NCBI GenBank assembly: GCA_022559845.1
Contig: CM040128.1
Location: 175,638,413-175,702,412, forward strand
Length of the DNA stretch: 64,000 bases
Direction: 5' to 3'
Source of the DNA: Amorphophallus konjac
Taxonomy: Eukaryota > Streptophyta > Magnoliopsida > Alismatales > Araceae
A program made the position numbers and the translations under genes. The notes under the pieces were generated by a model. That model was not told the DNA's origin. It searched no databases and saw only the letters and a program-made list of their open reading frames with translations. Positions 34,081 through 44,587 of the stretch are shown one piece after another (positions within the stretch are counted from its first letter, which is position 1; each line of letters starts with the position of its first letter).

Positions 34081-34096
34081 GCCAAGGCGGGGCAGC
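34081..34096 (+). other. Polypurine tract of element B
   Basis: GCCAAGGCGGGGCAGC lies immediately before the 3' LTR start TGTAGACA. It is purine-rich and in the position expected for plus-strand priming; the GGGGCAGC ending next to TGTAGACA is like other Tat elements as I recall them. Confidence 0.6.
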
Positions 34097-36209
34097 TGTA
34101 GACACGCCATTCCTGACGTCTCCCGAGAAAGTCTCATATTACTATACAACGCCCCGCAACGGCTTACGCATTTTGAATCGCTCAAGTGCTTCCTTTTTCT
34201 TGAGTCTTCATCCGCCCTTTTCGGTATCCGGAATCGTCTCGTCACGGCATTCGGACGGCATCAACACCAGTCAGACGCATCAGGAGGTTCCGGAACCAAG
34301 AAGGGTGTCTGTCGGGCGGCCGCGAACGCTTGTCCGAGGACCCGGGTGGGTCTTGATGGGGGCGTCCAGGCCCATGGACGCCCCCATTCTCTTAATTTAT
34401 TTTATTTTTATTTTTCAAAACCCAAAACACAAATAAAAAATAATATAATAATGGAGGCGTCCAGGCCCCTGGACGCCTCCATAAAAACAAATATAAAATA
34501 TATATATATATATATATATGCCAGTTGGCATAAAAAGACAAAACAAAATAAAAAAATGATATATTAATGGAGGCGTCCAGGCCCCTGGACGCCGCCATAA
34601 AAACAAAAATAAAAAAAATATAATACCAGCTTTGGCATAAAAAGACAAAATAAAAATAAAAATAATATATTAATGGAGGCGTCCAGGCCCCTGGACGCCT
34701 CCATCAACTTCCTCACGGGCACCGCCCACCGAACGACGGTTTGTCGTGTGTGAAAAAATCCAAATTATGGAGACGTCCAGCCCTCTGGACGCACCCATTT
34801 CAAAATCACGAGGTGCCGCTCACAAAACCACGCGTTGTGTCAAACCGCGTGCGGCCGTCGGTGGTGTTCGGTGGACCTGTTAGGGGCGTCCGGGGCCCTG
34901 GACGCCTCCACAAAAATATTCTAAAAAAATTAATAAAAATAGAATAAAATATTAGTTCGGCCCTGGTGGAGGTGTTCAGGGTCCTGGACGCCTCCACCCT
35001 CCGGAGCCCTATAAATAGAGGCCCACCCCCTCAGTTCTGGAGGAGCTTCGAAGAGATCCGATAGGCTGCCGGAGCCCAGAGGCTACCGGAGTCATTTTCT
35101 AACCCGTGGGGTCTTTTGTAGGTGGAGGTTCTGCCGGCTTCTCGGGTGCCCACGCTCGCGAGAGGAGGGTCGTCTTCATCCACCGCGCTTCCACGCCATC
35201 CCTACGCTGCCGGAGCTCTGCCGGATTTCACCATCGGCACATCCAATAAGCCAATCCTTTCCTTTTCTTCCTAGTTCTTTTGCATTCATCATCTCGCATC
35301 ATCTATCCCCCTTCATAAGGGCGCCTCTTCTTATATACTTCTTGCATCCATCATCGCATTTTCCTCCTACTCGAGTCTGAGAGGGGTTTAAAAGACAACA
35401 CCAACCAGGTGTGTGTCTTACCATCATTTCGTTATTTTTTTTTATCGCAAGGATTTGAATACTACACCTTCATCTTTCTAATCCACTCGTTACTTGTTTG
35501 TCGTTGTTTTGCAAGGGTACCCAAGGAAAGCCCTCTCCGTCGGCCGGCCGAAGGGGGAGGAAGAAGCAACCCGCCATCTCCCGCTCTTTAGGTAGGCGCG
35601 ATCACTTTCTTCATTTTGGGGTCTTTCGGCCCCTGGCGATCACATCTTGTTCTCGAGGCCGCGGCGAGTCACTTCCCCAATGGTCGTTTAAATTTCCGTT
35701 CTTATATTCTCTTTATATTCTGTTATATTCTGCTCATATGCTCGAGGCCGCGGCGAGTCACTTCCCCAATGGCAGTTTAAATTCCCGTTCTTATATGTTA
35801 TATTCTTATCTATTCATGTTCTCGAGGCCGCGGCGAGTCACTTCCCCAATGGCCGTTTAAATTCTCTTTATATCCTGTCATATTCTTATCTATTCATATT
35901 CTCGAGGCCGCGGCGAGTCACTTCCCCAGTGGCCGTTTAAATTCCCGCTCTTTATATTCTCTTTATATTCTGCTATCTTCTTATCTGCTCATATTCTCGA
36001 AGCCGCGGCGAGTCACTTCCCCAATGGCCGTTTCAATTTTTGCTATTTAATTTCTGCACCATTCTCGTCCCCCGAGGTCGCGGCGAGTCACTTCCCGCTA
36101 TGGCCGTTTAACCCCATATCTTGCTATATCACATTTGTCACGCTCGCCCCGCCGGAGCAATCTCCCGTGGTGGCCCCTTCTCTTTTCTCTTATTTCTGTG
36201 TTGCAGCAA
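34097..36209 (+). repeat. 3' LTR of element B, missing its last 66 bp
   Basis: Starts TGTAGACACGCC and tracks the 5' LTR with scattered substitutions and a longer (TA)n at 34499. It carries the seven palindromes (34359-34999), the TATA box (35009-35018) and the six R/U5 units (35652-36115). Homology to the 5' LTR stops at GTTGCAGCAA (36209, equivalent to 17000), where element C sequence begins. The terminal bases up to the equivalent of 17066 and any target duplication are gone. Confidence 0.87.
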
Positions 36210-36212
36210 GCA

Positions 36213-37137
36213 AACATGACTTCTGTCTGGATTGTGCTATCTTTAGTCTTTCCCGAATGAGGTGTATCTTTTCAGTAGAGTCTCTCACCATATCAGGGCC
36301 TAGAATTTGCTTTTCACCGACTTCAACCCAGCATATTAGAGATCGACAACTTCTGCCATAGAGTGCCTCGAAAGGTGCCATTTGGATACTGGCTTGATAG
36401 CTATTATTATATGCGAACTCGGCTAGGGGTAAGTTGTCATGCCAACTACCGTCAAAATCTATAATGTAGGCCCTTAACATGTCTTCAACGACTTGATTTG
36501 TCCTTTCTATCTGTCCATCTGTCTGGGGATGGAAAGCAGTGCTGAAGTTGAGCTTCATCCCCAGAGAGCATTGTAGACTCTTCCAGAAATGAGAGGTGAA
36601 GCGTGGGTCTCGGTCAGATATGATCAAGACGGAAACTCCATGCAATCTAACTATCTTCTTAATATACAGGGCAGTAAGGACATCAACCGACCATCGACTT
36701 TTGATAGGCAAGAAATGAGCCGATTTAGTTAGGCAGTCGATAATTACCTGAATTCCATCATGTCCACCTCTAGACTTGGGCAAGTCCATAATAAAATCCA
36801 TGCCAATGTCTTCCCACTTCCACTTGGGAATATCTAGTGGTTGTAGCTTTTCGGCGGGTTTCTGATGTTCCGCCGTCACTTGTTGACATGTTAGGCAGCG
36901 AGATACGAAGTCCGCTACCTCCCTTTTTATATTAGGCCACGAGAAAGTCCTTTTTAAGTCTTGGTACATTTTGGTGGCTCCAGGGTGAATCGTGTACCTC
37001 GATCGATGAGCTTCTTCAAGGACTTTCTTCTTCAACTCGGGACAGTCAGGTACACATGTCCTTTCATGGAGTAACTGTCGTCCATTGGGTGCCAGCTTGA
37101 AATCCAGTCTCTCATCTAGCTTGTCCCTTATCTCCAC
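36213..37137 (-). pseudogene. Integrase of element C, truncated
   Basis: Minus strand, open from 37137. HHCC zinc region (HRSRYTIHPGATKMYQDLKR ... CLTCQQV), then core Asp in MDFIMDLPKSRGG, ISDRDPRFTSHFW and HPQTDGQIERTNQ, i.e. a complete DD35E set, followed by FALYGRSCR-like LTR-element GPY-side sequence. It stops at SRQKS, where homology to element E (about 61310) ends and the B LTR begins. The C-terminal third and chromodomain are deleted. Tekay/Del-type by motif. Confidence 0.83.
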
Positions 37138-38483
37138 TAGTGCAGGATCTTCCTCTTGTAACTTCTAAATTTCTGGTAGCAAATCCGGATGTAGACTCAT
37201 ATAGGCTAGAGTAATACACCCGTCTTGCTCATCAGTGCTAATATTGAGTTTAGAGAATTCCTCTAATAGTTTCCATTCTTGAATCATGCAACTAGCCAAT
37301 ATTACACTCGGCTTTCGACTTAGGACATCAGCTACAGATTACCCTTACCGGGATGGTACTGTATAGTGAAGTCGAAATCCTTTAGATACTCGAGCCAACG
37401 CCTTTGCCACATGTTTAGTTCCTTCTGGGAAAATAGATATTTGAGGCTCTGGTGATCAGAGTACACAATGAATTATTCTCCGTAGATGTAGTGTCTCCAA
37501 ATCTTTAAGGCAAATACCACTACGGCTAGTTCTAAATCATGGACCGAGTAGTTCTCTTCATGCTTCTTCAGTTGTCGGGAAGAGTATGCAATGACTTTCC
37601 ATTTTTGCATCAATACACACCCGAGGCCAATGCCCGAAGCATCGATATATACCTCGTACTTCTCTCCTTCGGTGGGTAATGGTAAGACTGGAGCAGTGGT
37701 CAAGGGATCCTTTAAAGCTTGGAAACTCTTCTCACAGTCTTCATTCCACTCATAAGGTATTTCCTTGCGAGTCAACAGGGTGAGAGGAACAACAATTCTT
37801 GAGAAATCCTTGATGAAACGCTGGTAATAACCTACTAGTCCAAAGAAACTATGAATCTCTATTGCGTTGGTTGGTCGTTCCCAATTCTTCACGGCTTCGA
37901 CCTTTGATGGGTCAACGAAAATTCCATCCTTTGAAATTATATGGCCCAAGAAGGATACTTCCTCGAGCCAAAACTTGCACTTGCTGAATTTGGCATATAG
38001 TTTGTTTTCCCTCAATATCTGCAATGCCTTCTTAAGATGTTCTTCATGGTCTTCTTCAGACTTTGAATAAATAAGAATATCATCGATAAAGACCACAATG
38101 AACTAATCTAAGTGAGGCCTGAATATGCTGTTCATTAACTGCATGAAAGCTGCGGGGGCATTTGTTAGTCCAAAAGGCATAACAGTAATTTCGTAATGCC
38201 CATACCTGCTTCGGAATGGAGTTTTATGAATTTCTTCTTCTTTGATCTTCAATTGGTGATAACCAGAACGAAGATCAATCTTGGAGAAATATTTAGCTCC
38301 AAATATTTGATCGAACAGTTTATCAATCCTTGGCAGTGGGTACTTGTTCTTGATCGTAAGGTGATTTAACTGTCGATAGTCGATGCAGAGTCTCATCGAT
38401 CCGTCCTTCTTCTTGACGAATAGCACAGGCTCTCCCCATGGGGAAGTACTTGGCCGGATGAAACCCTTGTTCAATAGCTCCAT
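37138..38483 (-). pseudogene. Reverse transcriptase and RNase H of element C
   Basis: Minus strand. 38483-38103 encodes the RT start ([51 protein letters not shown]) and ends at a TAG. In the same frame 38096-37473 continues with the catalytic [10 protein letters not shown] near 38093 and RNase H ([17 protein letters not shown]) up to a TAA at 37472. Downstream codons to 37138 carry further damage. The two stops interrupt F and Q positions conserved in element E, consistent with CAG/CAA to stop changes. Confidence 0.82.
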
Positions 38484-40114
38484 TAATTATTCCTTTAGCT
38501 CCTTTAGCTCAGTCGGGGACATTCTGTAAGGTGCCTTGGAAACAGGTCTCGCACCAGGGACAAGGTCGATGGTGAATGACACCTCCTGCTCCGGGGGTAA
38601 GCCGGGCAATTCTTCTGGAAAAACGTCAGAAAAATCCCGAACTACATAGATGTCTTCAAGCTTAGACTCCTCGATGTCCGTGGTAGTTACAAATGCAATG
38701 AAAGCCATACATCCTTTGCCTATAAGTTTACTAGCTCGGAGAGCTGATATAAGAGGTGATCTAGCCCGAGGGCTAATGTATACCAGTTCCGGGTAACCCA
38801 CAAAAGTTGTTTTACCGTTCTAGCAATCTATAGTTGCTTGGTATGTGGATAATCAATCAGCACTTAGTATGACATCATACACTTCCATATCTAGGCAAAT
38901 TAGGTCGATAGGTAAATTATTTCCTTTAACCATAACCTCATAGTTTGGGTAGTGATGTGTGAGGTCGGCCTTGTTTCCGACAGGTGTAGATATGACTAAG
39001 TCTAACCATTCGGGCTCTTTAGAGAATACAGCAGCAAATTTCTTAGAAATAAATGAATGTGTTGCTCCAGTATCAAATAAAACTTTAGCAGTCTTAGAGC
39101 AAACGATTAATGTACCTTCCACGATTCCACCTTCTGTTGGTTTCGTCTCTTGGAGAGCTTGCAGATGGCCTTGCTTCCTTGCCGGCAACTTCTCCTCTTT
39201 AATGGCTTGCTCATTCATCAGTGGACAATTAGGAATCCGATGTTCTCGACTTCCACATCGGAGACAGGCTCCTAGCTTCCTCCAGCATTCCTCGATCTTA
39301 TGGCCGGCCTTGTCACAATATTTGCAAACCTCCTTAGAGGGTGTAGTGGAGGAAAATGGCTTGTTATTCTTCTTAAATTTCTTTCCTTTGGAAGGCTCTT
39401 CTCCATTGAAATACCGCTTCTTGTTGAATGCCGATTTGAAATTTCCCGAGCTGGTGACATGTTCCTTCTTGTCCCTTCCTCGGATCCTTTTGGATAATTC
39501 GACGGCATCCTCGAGCAACTGTGCACGCCGAGCTATTTCTGAGTAGACTTGGATGTCCATCGGTGCAAGTTGTGTAATATAGTGGGGCCGAAGCCCATTG
39601 AGGAACCTTCTTGCCTTCATCTTCTCCGTACACACCAAGTGGAGTGTATACCTAGACAGTCTTGAAAATTGGGCCTCATACTCGGCCACTCTCAAGCCCC
39701 GTTGTTTTAGTACAGCAAATTCCGCGGCCTTCTTCTCCTGAATATGGTCGGAGAAGTACTTGTTGTTGAAATGCTCGATGAATTCACCCCATGTGACATG
39801 GTCTTCTGGCAATGTCGCTTCTATGGATTCCCACCAGCTTCGAGCATCCCGCTCTAGTTGGAAAATAGCCAGCAGAACCTTCTCGGGTCTGTGCATTGCA
39901 TTACATGAAAAATCCGCTCAATTTCCTTTAACCAATTTTCGGCATCTTCGGGGTCGGATGAACCCGCGAACCTTGGTGGATTCATGTTGCGAAAACCCCT
40001 GTGGAGATCACCGGCTCCACGGTTAACACCGCCTTGTGCCACTTGCTGTAGCGCCTGTGTAAGGGCTTGCACGGTGCGCTGCATCTCACGCCATTATGCT
40101 CTTTCAGCAGCCAT
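38484..40114 (-). pseudogene. gag: gag and protease of element C
   Basis: Minus strand from the ATG at 40114 (MAAERA then a TAA where E has CAA). gag: QALTQALQQVAQGG, GFRNMNPPRFAGSSDPEDAE; a one-base shift near 39893; then ARSWWESIEATLPEDHVTWG ... FLNGLRPHYITQLA. A knuckle pair CKYCDKAGHKIEEC and CLRCGSREHRIPNC lies near 39300 and 39245. Protease: VLFDTGATHSFISKKF near 39080. Stops follow at about 38852 (TGA, from TGG) and 38822 (TAG), then 38801-38487 leads into RT. Sister copy of element E gag. Confidence 0.82.
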
Positions 40115-40305
40115 ATGATCCTACAAGGAAATTTAAGCAATACTAAGCATTATTTATAATATCGAGTGTCATGTATAACTGTAGGTCAAGGTCAAATGTC
40201 ATGTTTAACTAATATTCCTATAGGACTTAACCCTTGGCTCTACCCATCTTACCGGGTATAGTGTGAATCTATCCTTGGACTTGAGCTTTCTTAAGAAATG
40301 GAAAT

Positions 40306-40322
40306 CCTAGGCTCTGATACCA
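40306..40322 (-). other. Primer-binding site of element C
   Basis: Minus strand TGGTATCAGAGCCTAGG, seven bases from the LTR end (...GTGACA). Complementary to the 3' end of initiator-Met tRNA; the same site and spacing occur in element E at 57530. Confidence 0.85.
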
Positions 40323-40329
40323 CGAAGAC

Positions 40330-41408
40330 TGTCACGCCCCGAGCGCGAAGATACCCGGGTCGTGGCCAACTTATATAGAACCATTCAATCAGAGCGGTAA
40401 AAAAAAATTATGACAAAAGACAGAGTGCACAAATTATCTAAATCATAACTCAGATTTAATTTCCAAAATGATACCAAATGTCCGAGATTACAATTATCCA
40501 AATAATCAAATAGTGATAATTTTAATTCATGACATTCCTTATTCAAATCTAAATACTAGGCTACGAGCCTTAACAAGCTTCAATCAACTAGACTGATACA
40601 ATTGGAAATACAAGGAGGGACTCAAGAAAATCAAAGGACACGACTAGCTGGCAGTACATGATCGGTGACTCTAGCACTCTTCACTCGGTCTCATCCCCAT
40701 TCATATGATTGTCGCTATCCGAGTTACCTAAAAATGTTAGAAAGAACTAGATGAGCGAATCGCTCAGTAAGATTTATATCTCAAGTTCCAACAATCTTTA
40801 AGTCAATTACGTGTTCGATGCAGGCATAGTGATGCATGTTGGAGTCAGCAAGATATCAAGAGTCGTATAAAGAGTATCGCATGAATTCAAGGTATCAACA
40901 AAATGTATCATTAAGGTACTAGCACATAATTTCACAAGTTTTTCCATGAGAGTAATAATCAACATTCAAGTAAGTAATATCAAGCACATGTAATAACAAG
41001 TAGTGTAATGGAATTGGCTATTTCATTCATTTCATTCAAGCAAGTATTTGCCCTTTTTCGGGCCAAGCAAGTAAAATCAAACATGTCACGAGAGAGTGAG
41101 TGAGATGTCTAAAATCTAGCAAGCAAGTACTCCGATGCAATGCTTAAACATTGTGGTCAATAAACTCCCATGGGCACAAGTACCTTCGGGTGCTCCTCCC
41201 AGGACCAGATCGGGCCCTATATGCACAACATTGGGTCATGTATTGTTCGACATCCACTCTCATTATATAGCCAATATAGAATTTCAAGAAATTTATACCT
41301 TATAGGAACATAAGGTAGATTTTCATGAATGGAATTCAAGGACATATCACATGTAAATGATGAATTATGACTAAGCTACTTAAAATGCATGACACATAGG
41401 AGAGTATT
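40330..41408 (-). repeat. 5' LTR fragment of element C
   Basis: Matches 11401-12480 almost base for base. It breaks at GAGAGTATT (41408), precisely before the minisatellite that occupies the middle of the 3' LTR. The remaining 2.4 kb is absent; element F sequence follows. C's start on this side is therefore undefined. Confidence 0.85.
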
Positions 41409-41767
41409 AGAGAGGGGAAATCTAACCGCCCGGACGGAGAGGCCAAACGAGGTCCTTCCTGACCCAATGAGGCCCAACTCCTTAAAGTGGCAGCCCCTGG
41501 GCCCACTAAATATAAGCCTAATAACTCACTCGGAACAAGCACTTCCTAGGCGGCCATCGGGTTGGAAGTCTGTGCATCAGTTCGATCAGGAGAGCTCCGT
41601 CGGAGCCCCGTATTCTTCTCCCAGACCACGCACTCATCGCTCAAGAAGCCTCTCCTGGGCCAGTGCCTCATGCTTGAGCCGACTGATGGAAGCTTATCTG
41701 TACTGCCGTTACGAGTTCCTTAATAGCAGGGAGCTCAAAGGGATAGGGGAGATCAAGAGTCCGCGAG

Positions 41768-41775
41768 CTATAAAG
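41768..41775 (+). promoter_or_regulatory. TATA-like box in the F LTR
   Basis: CTATAAAG within GCGAGCTATAAAGAGCCCG, about 360 bp before the LTR end. A second AT-rich candidate, CTATTTAAAG, lies at 41845. Either could be the core promoter. Confidence 0.45.
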
Positions 41776-42132
41776 AGCCCGCAAGGAGGATGTAACCCCC
41801 CCTGAAACTCCTGAGCTTACGAGGATCATCCACTCAACGAGCCACTATTTAAAGCTGGAAGAACCCTAATTGTGCGAAGGTAAGCCAAAAACCCTGAGCA
41901 GGAACCACTTCACCTTTTGGTGGAGAGGGATCTCGCGCTCCCATCTTCCTCCTAACTCCTCCCTTTGCACCAGTGCTCTACTACAGTTGCTGACTTAAGC
42001 ATCAGAGGGTATTCCCCCGGGATCCATCCCTGGGCACCTCTGACCTATTTCCCATCTTGCAGGTCATCCTTCTAGGATATGTGGTCATCTCCCTCCCCGC
42101 TCAGGAGTAGCGCGAGATCGCCCCTCTTCATC

Positions 42133-42149
42133 TGGTGCCGTCTGTGGGA
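42133..42149 (+). other. Primer-binding site of element F
   Basis: TGGTGCCGTCTGTGGGA, two bases after the putative LTR end CTCTTCA. This sequence is a PBS familiar from non-Ogre Tat elements in plants; the tRNA was not verified. Confidence 0.65.
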
Positions 42150-42167
42150 AACGAGCAAAGAGCCATC

Positions 42168-43796
42168 ATGGTGCGAACAAGTTCTAGCAGGAGGACTGCC
42201 GGCGACAAGGGAAAGGCAATGGCGACGGAAGAAGGCACACCTTCCCTCCCCACGAGAATTCCCCATCAGGTAACCACGCCAATGAAATACCTCTGTCCGT
42301 GGCGGGGGAACAGCTTCCCGGCGGGAGTGCCGACGCCCTTCAAACCCTCAACGCAAAACTAGATGTCCTCGTGGATCTCATAAGGGCCCAGGTGGCCAGG
42401 AAGGAGAAGTCGCAGCTCCCCCAGAAGAGCCCCCCCCCCCCTCGCGGAGATGCCTCCCAGCAAACTGCTAGAGGCCGTTTTACCCTCAGGGGGGCGGCTC
42501 ATCCGCAACCTGTCAGGAGGGCCATCGCATGCCCCTCCCCCGGAGCATGAAGCCTCCTCCACCCCGAGGAGGGAGAAGTCCGGATTACACCGATAGTTCA
42601 TGAAAATCGAGGCCCCTGAGGAGCGCCGAGACAACATGCAAGTGCGCCCCCCCAGTCCTTCGGGCCAGCGATAGCCGGAGCTGTCCCTCCGGCTGCGAGA
42701 CTTTAAGAGGCGTTTCACAGAGCAAGAGCGCGCCCTCCGCACCTTACAGAAGACCTATCCTGTAGAAGACGAGGAGCGATCCCCGTTCTCCGATTATATC
42801 TTGAAGGCCGAGATCTCTTCCAGGATCTCACTTCCAACCTTCAAGTCGTATGACGGCCAGGGAGACCCGACCGATCACTACGACAGCTTTGACGCCCTGA
42901 TGACCCTACATGGGGCGTCAAACGTGATCAAATGCCGAGTGTTCGTGACCACTCTGGTCCAGGGTGCTCAGGCATGGTTCAAGGCCCTCGCCCCTGGCAG
43001 CATTCACAACTTCAAGCAGTTCGGGCGAGTGTTCAAGGAAAGCTTCGCTGGTAGCGGCCCACCCCGATCAGTGGCGAGATTACTGGCCCTCAAGCAGGAA
43101 CAGGGGGAGAAGTTGCGGGCTTATATCAATCGATTTAAATCGAAAGCCCTGCGCATCCCCCGCCTGGATGTTGCCTTGGCCATCACCGCACTGATCAGGG
43201 GTACCCATGATGAGAACCTACGGCGCGAGCTAGTGCTTCATCCTTCTACCTCCCTTGCCGAGCTAGTGACCCAGGCCCTGCGACACGCAGAATGTGAGGA
43301 AGTCCACAGCACCTGCCGAGGCACGACAGGCTAGGGTCGGGAGGGGGACAAGAAGTGACCGTCCGAGCAAGGGATGTGCCAAGGGAAAAGGTGAAACCAA
43401 GACGGAGACCGCAAAGAGCCGTCCCAGAAGTATGATCGATACACCCCCCTTACCGCTCCTGTCTATGAAATCTACGAAGACATCAAAGGCTCGGGTCTCC
43501 TCCACCAGCCCGAGCCAATGAAGGCCAAGCACCGCAATCGCCGCAAGCATTGCCTGTTCCACAGCGATCACGGGCATCACACCAGCGATTGCCATCAACT
43601 TCAAGACGAGATCGAGCGCCTCCTCCGCCAGGGACACCTATCCCGATACGTGGCCAGGCAGAAAGAAGACCGAGGCGTCCCTGAAGAAATCGACAATGCC
43701 GCCCATAGAGCCCACATCAATGTCATCGTGGGCGGCACGACTTCAGGAGGAGATAGCAGCCGAGGAAGAAAGCGGCACGCCGAGCGGGCGAGCTGA
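42168..43796 (+). pseudogene. gag fragment of element F
   Basis: ATG at 42168 (MVRTSSSRRTAGDKGKAMA). A frameshift near 42270 moves it to QTLNAKLDVLVDLIRAQVA. The capsid-like domain is at 42801-43300 (ISLPTFKSYDGQGDPTDHYD, QAWFKALAPGSIHNF, LRAYINRFKSKALRI). A stop or frame change follows at 43334. The C-terminal part at 43518-43796 has CLFHSDHGHHTSDCHQLQ and INVIVGGTTSGGDSSRGRKR, a Tat gag hallmark. At least three frame disruptions, so it is older or more damaged than B and D. Confidence 0.78.
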
Positions 43797-43869
43797 GCCT
43801 CTGTTGAGCACCCTAAGGCCCCGCAGACGAGTGAACCACAGGCCCTGGTATTCTCTGACCAGGATCTGG

Positions 43870-44587
43870 TGTAGCACCCCTGATAAATACCTTGGAGTAA
43901 ATTTAAAACTTCTTCCTAAAAGAAATCATACATGAAGGCCTTACATAAAGAATCCAACCTCACAAGGACTACTATATAAATATACAAGCCAATGTCACTT
44001 TATGCCATAAAGAAATATGAAGGCTTTATGTAAAGAGCCAAACCTCTTGGGGGCTAGCATATAAATGTACAACCATCACTTTTTGTATAGTACGTAGTGA
44101 CTTTTCCTAAAAGAATCTTACATGGGAGGTCTTGTACAAAGAACCAAAACATGAGAGGGTTATTATATAAAAGTGCAAGACAAACTTTAACACATGGGCC
44201 ATGGGTTGTACGTAAGTGCTTTACACCTTTTCCAACTTCCAAATTGAAGACTATACACTTGGGTGCCATTTACAATATTGAAGACATACATAGAGGCGTC
44301 ATTTTCAATAGGACCCTATCCCATTATAATATTAATATATGTGTGTACAGCTTGAATGCTAACACGTGAATGTGACAGAATTGTCTAAAAATTAACGCCC
44401 TCTTGCAAGGACGTCATTCCCATGAAATAATGCCACATAAACTAATGACGTCCTCATGCAAGGCGTAATTTATGTGAATAGTACCACCTAGATTAATGAA
44501 CGACCCCTTACAAGGGCGTCATTTAAACCTATGTTTCAAGAAGGTTGAGACACGAGCAACCCATTTTAGCTGGCAAAAATAATGCCC
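43870..44587 (+). repeat. 5' LTR of element E, first part
   Basis: TGTAGCACCCC start, matching 61846-62562 of the 3' LTR. It is interrupted after AATGCCC by element D; the 3' LTR shows the uninterrupted sequence AATGCCCACTCAGC. The words GGCGTCATT and GACGTC recur between 44395 and 44520. Confidence 0.9.
44583..44587 (+). repeat. Target-site duplication of element D, left copy
   Basis: TGCCC immediately before the D 5' LTR, repeated as TGCCC at 54505-54509 directly after the D 3' LTR. The E 3' LTR has a single TGCCC at this place (62558-62562), which shows the empty site. Confidence 0.95.

Larger units (their letters stand above)
14895..36209 (+). mobile_element. Element B: giant Tat-lineage (Ogre/Retand-type) Ty3/gypsy retrotransposon
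   Basis: About 21.3 kb. It has a 2172-bp 5' LTR, a Tat-type primer-binding site, gag, protease plus G-patch, RT, RNase H, a second (archaeal-type) RNase H, integrase, a long 3' region with two antisense genes, a polypurine tract and a 3' LTR lacking its last 66 bp. The second RNase H between the first RNase H and integrase is diagnostic of the Tat lineage, and the length is in the range of Ogre elements. The LTRs differ by scattered single bases and small indels, so insertion was fairly recent. Gag-pol has six nonsense codons and one frameshift. The 5' LTR starts TA rather than TG. Confidence 0.85.
11401..41408 (-). mobile_element. Element C: Tekay/Del-type chromovirus, split by element B
   Basis: Read on the minus strand: truncated 5' LTR (41408-40330), tRNA-iMet primer-binding site, gag, protease, RT, RNase H and integrase (40114-36213), then element B, then six bases of polypurine tract (14894-14889) and a 3' LTR (14888-11401). 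The two LTR pieces are near identical over their shared ~1.08 kb. The coding part is a close relative of element E. Integrase motifs and the E chromodomain are Tekay-like. About 525 bp of C (integrase C-terminus, chromodomain, 3' UTR; estimated from E) is missing at the 36210 junction. The 5' LTR continues neither past 41408 nor elsewhere in the window. Confidence 0.8.
41409..43869 (+). mobile_element. Element F: truncated Tat-type gypsy fragment
   Basis: Contains the end of a 5' LTR (to about 42130), a primer-binding site TGGTGCCGTCTGTGGGA and a degraded gag. No pol is present because the LTR of element E starts at 43870. Gag motifs (FKSYDGQGDPTDHYDSF, CLFHSDHGHHTSDC) place it in the Tat lineage but in a different family from element B. 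Its left edge against the C LTR lacks a TG start, so it is probably truncated there also. Confidence 0.75.

Noticed and set aside
41409..43869. Part of element B or a second copy of it
   Set aside because: The PBS (TGGTGCCGTCTGTGGGA) and gag differ from B; it is a separate Tat family.
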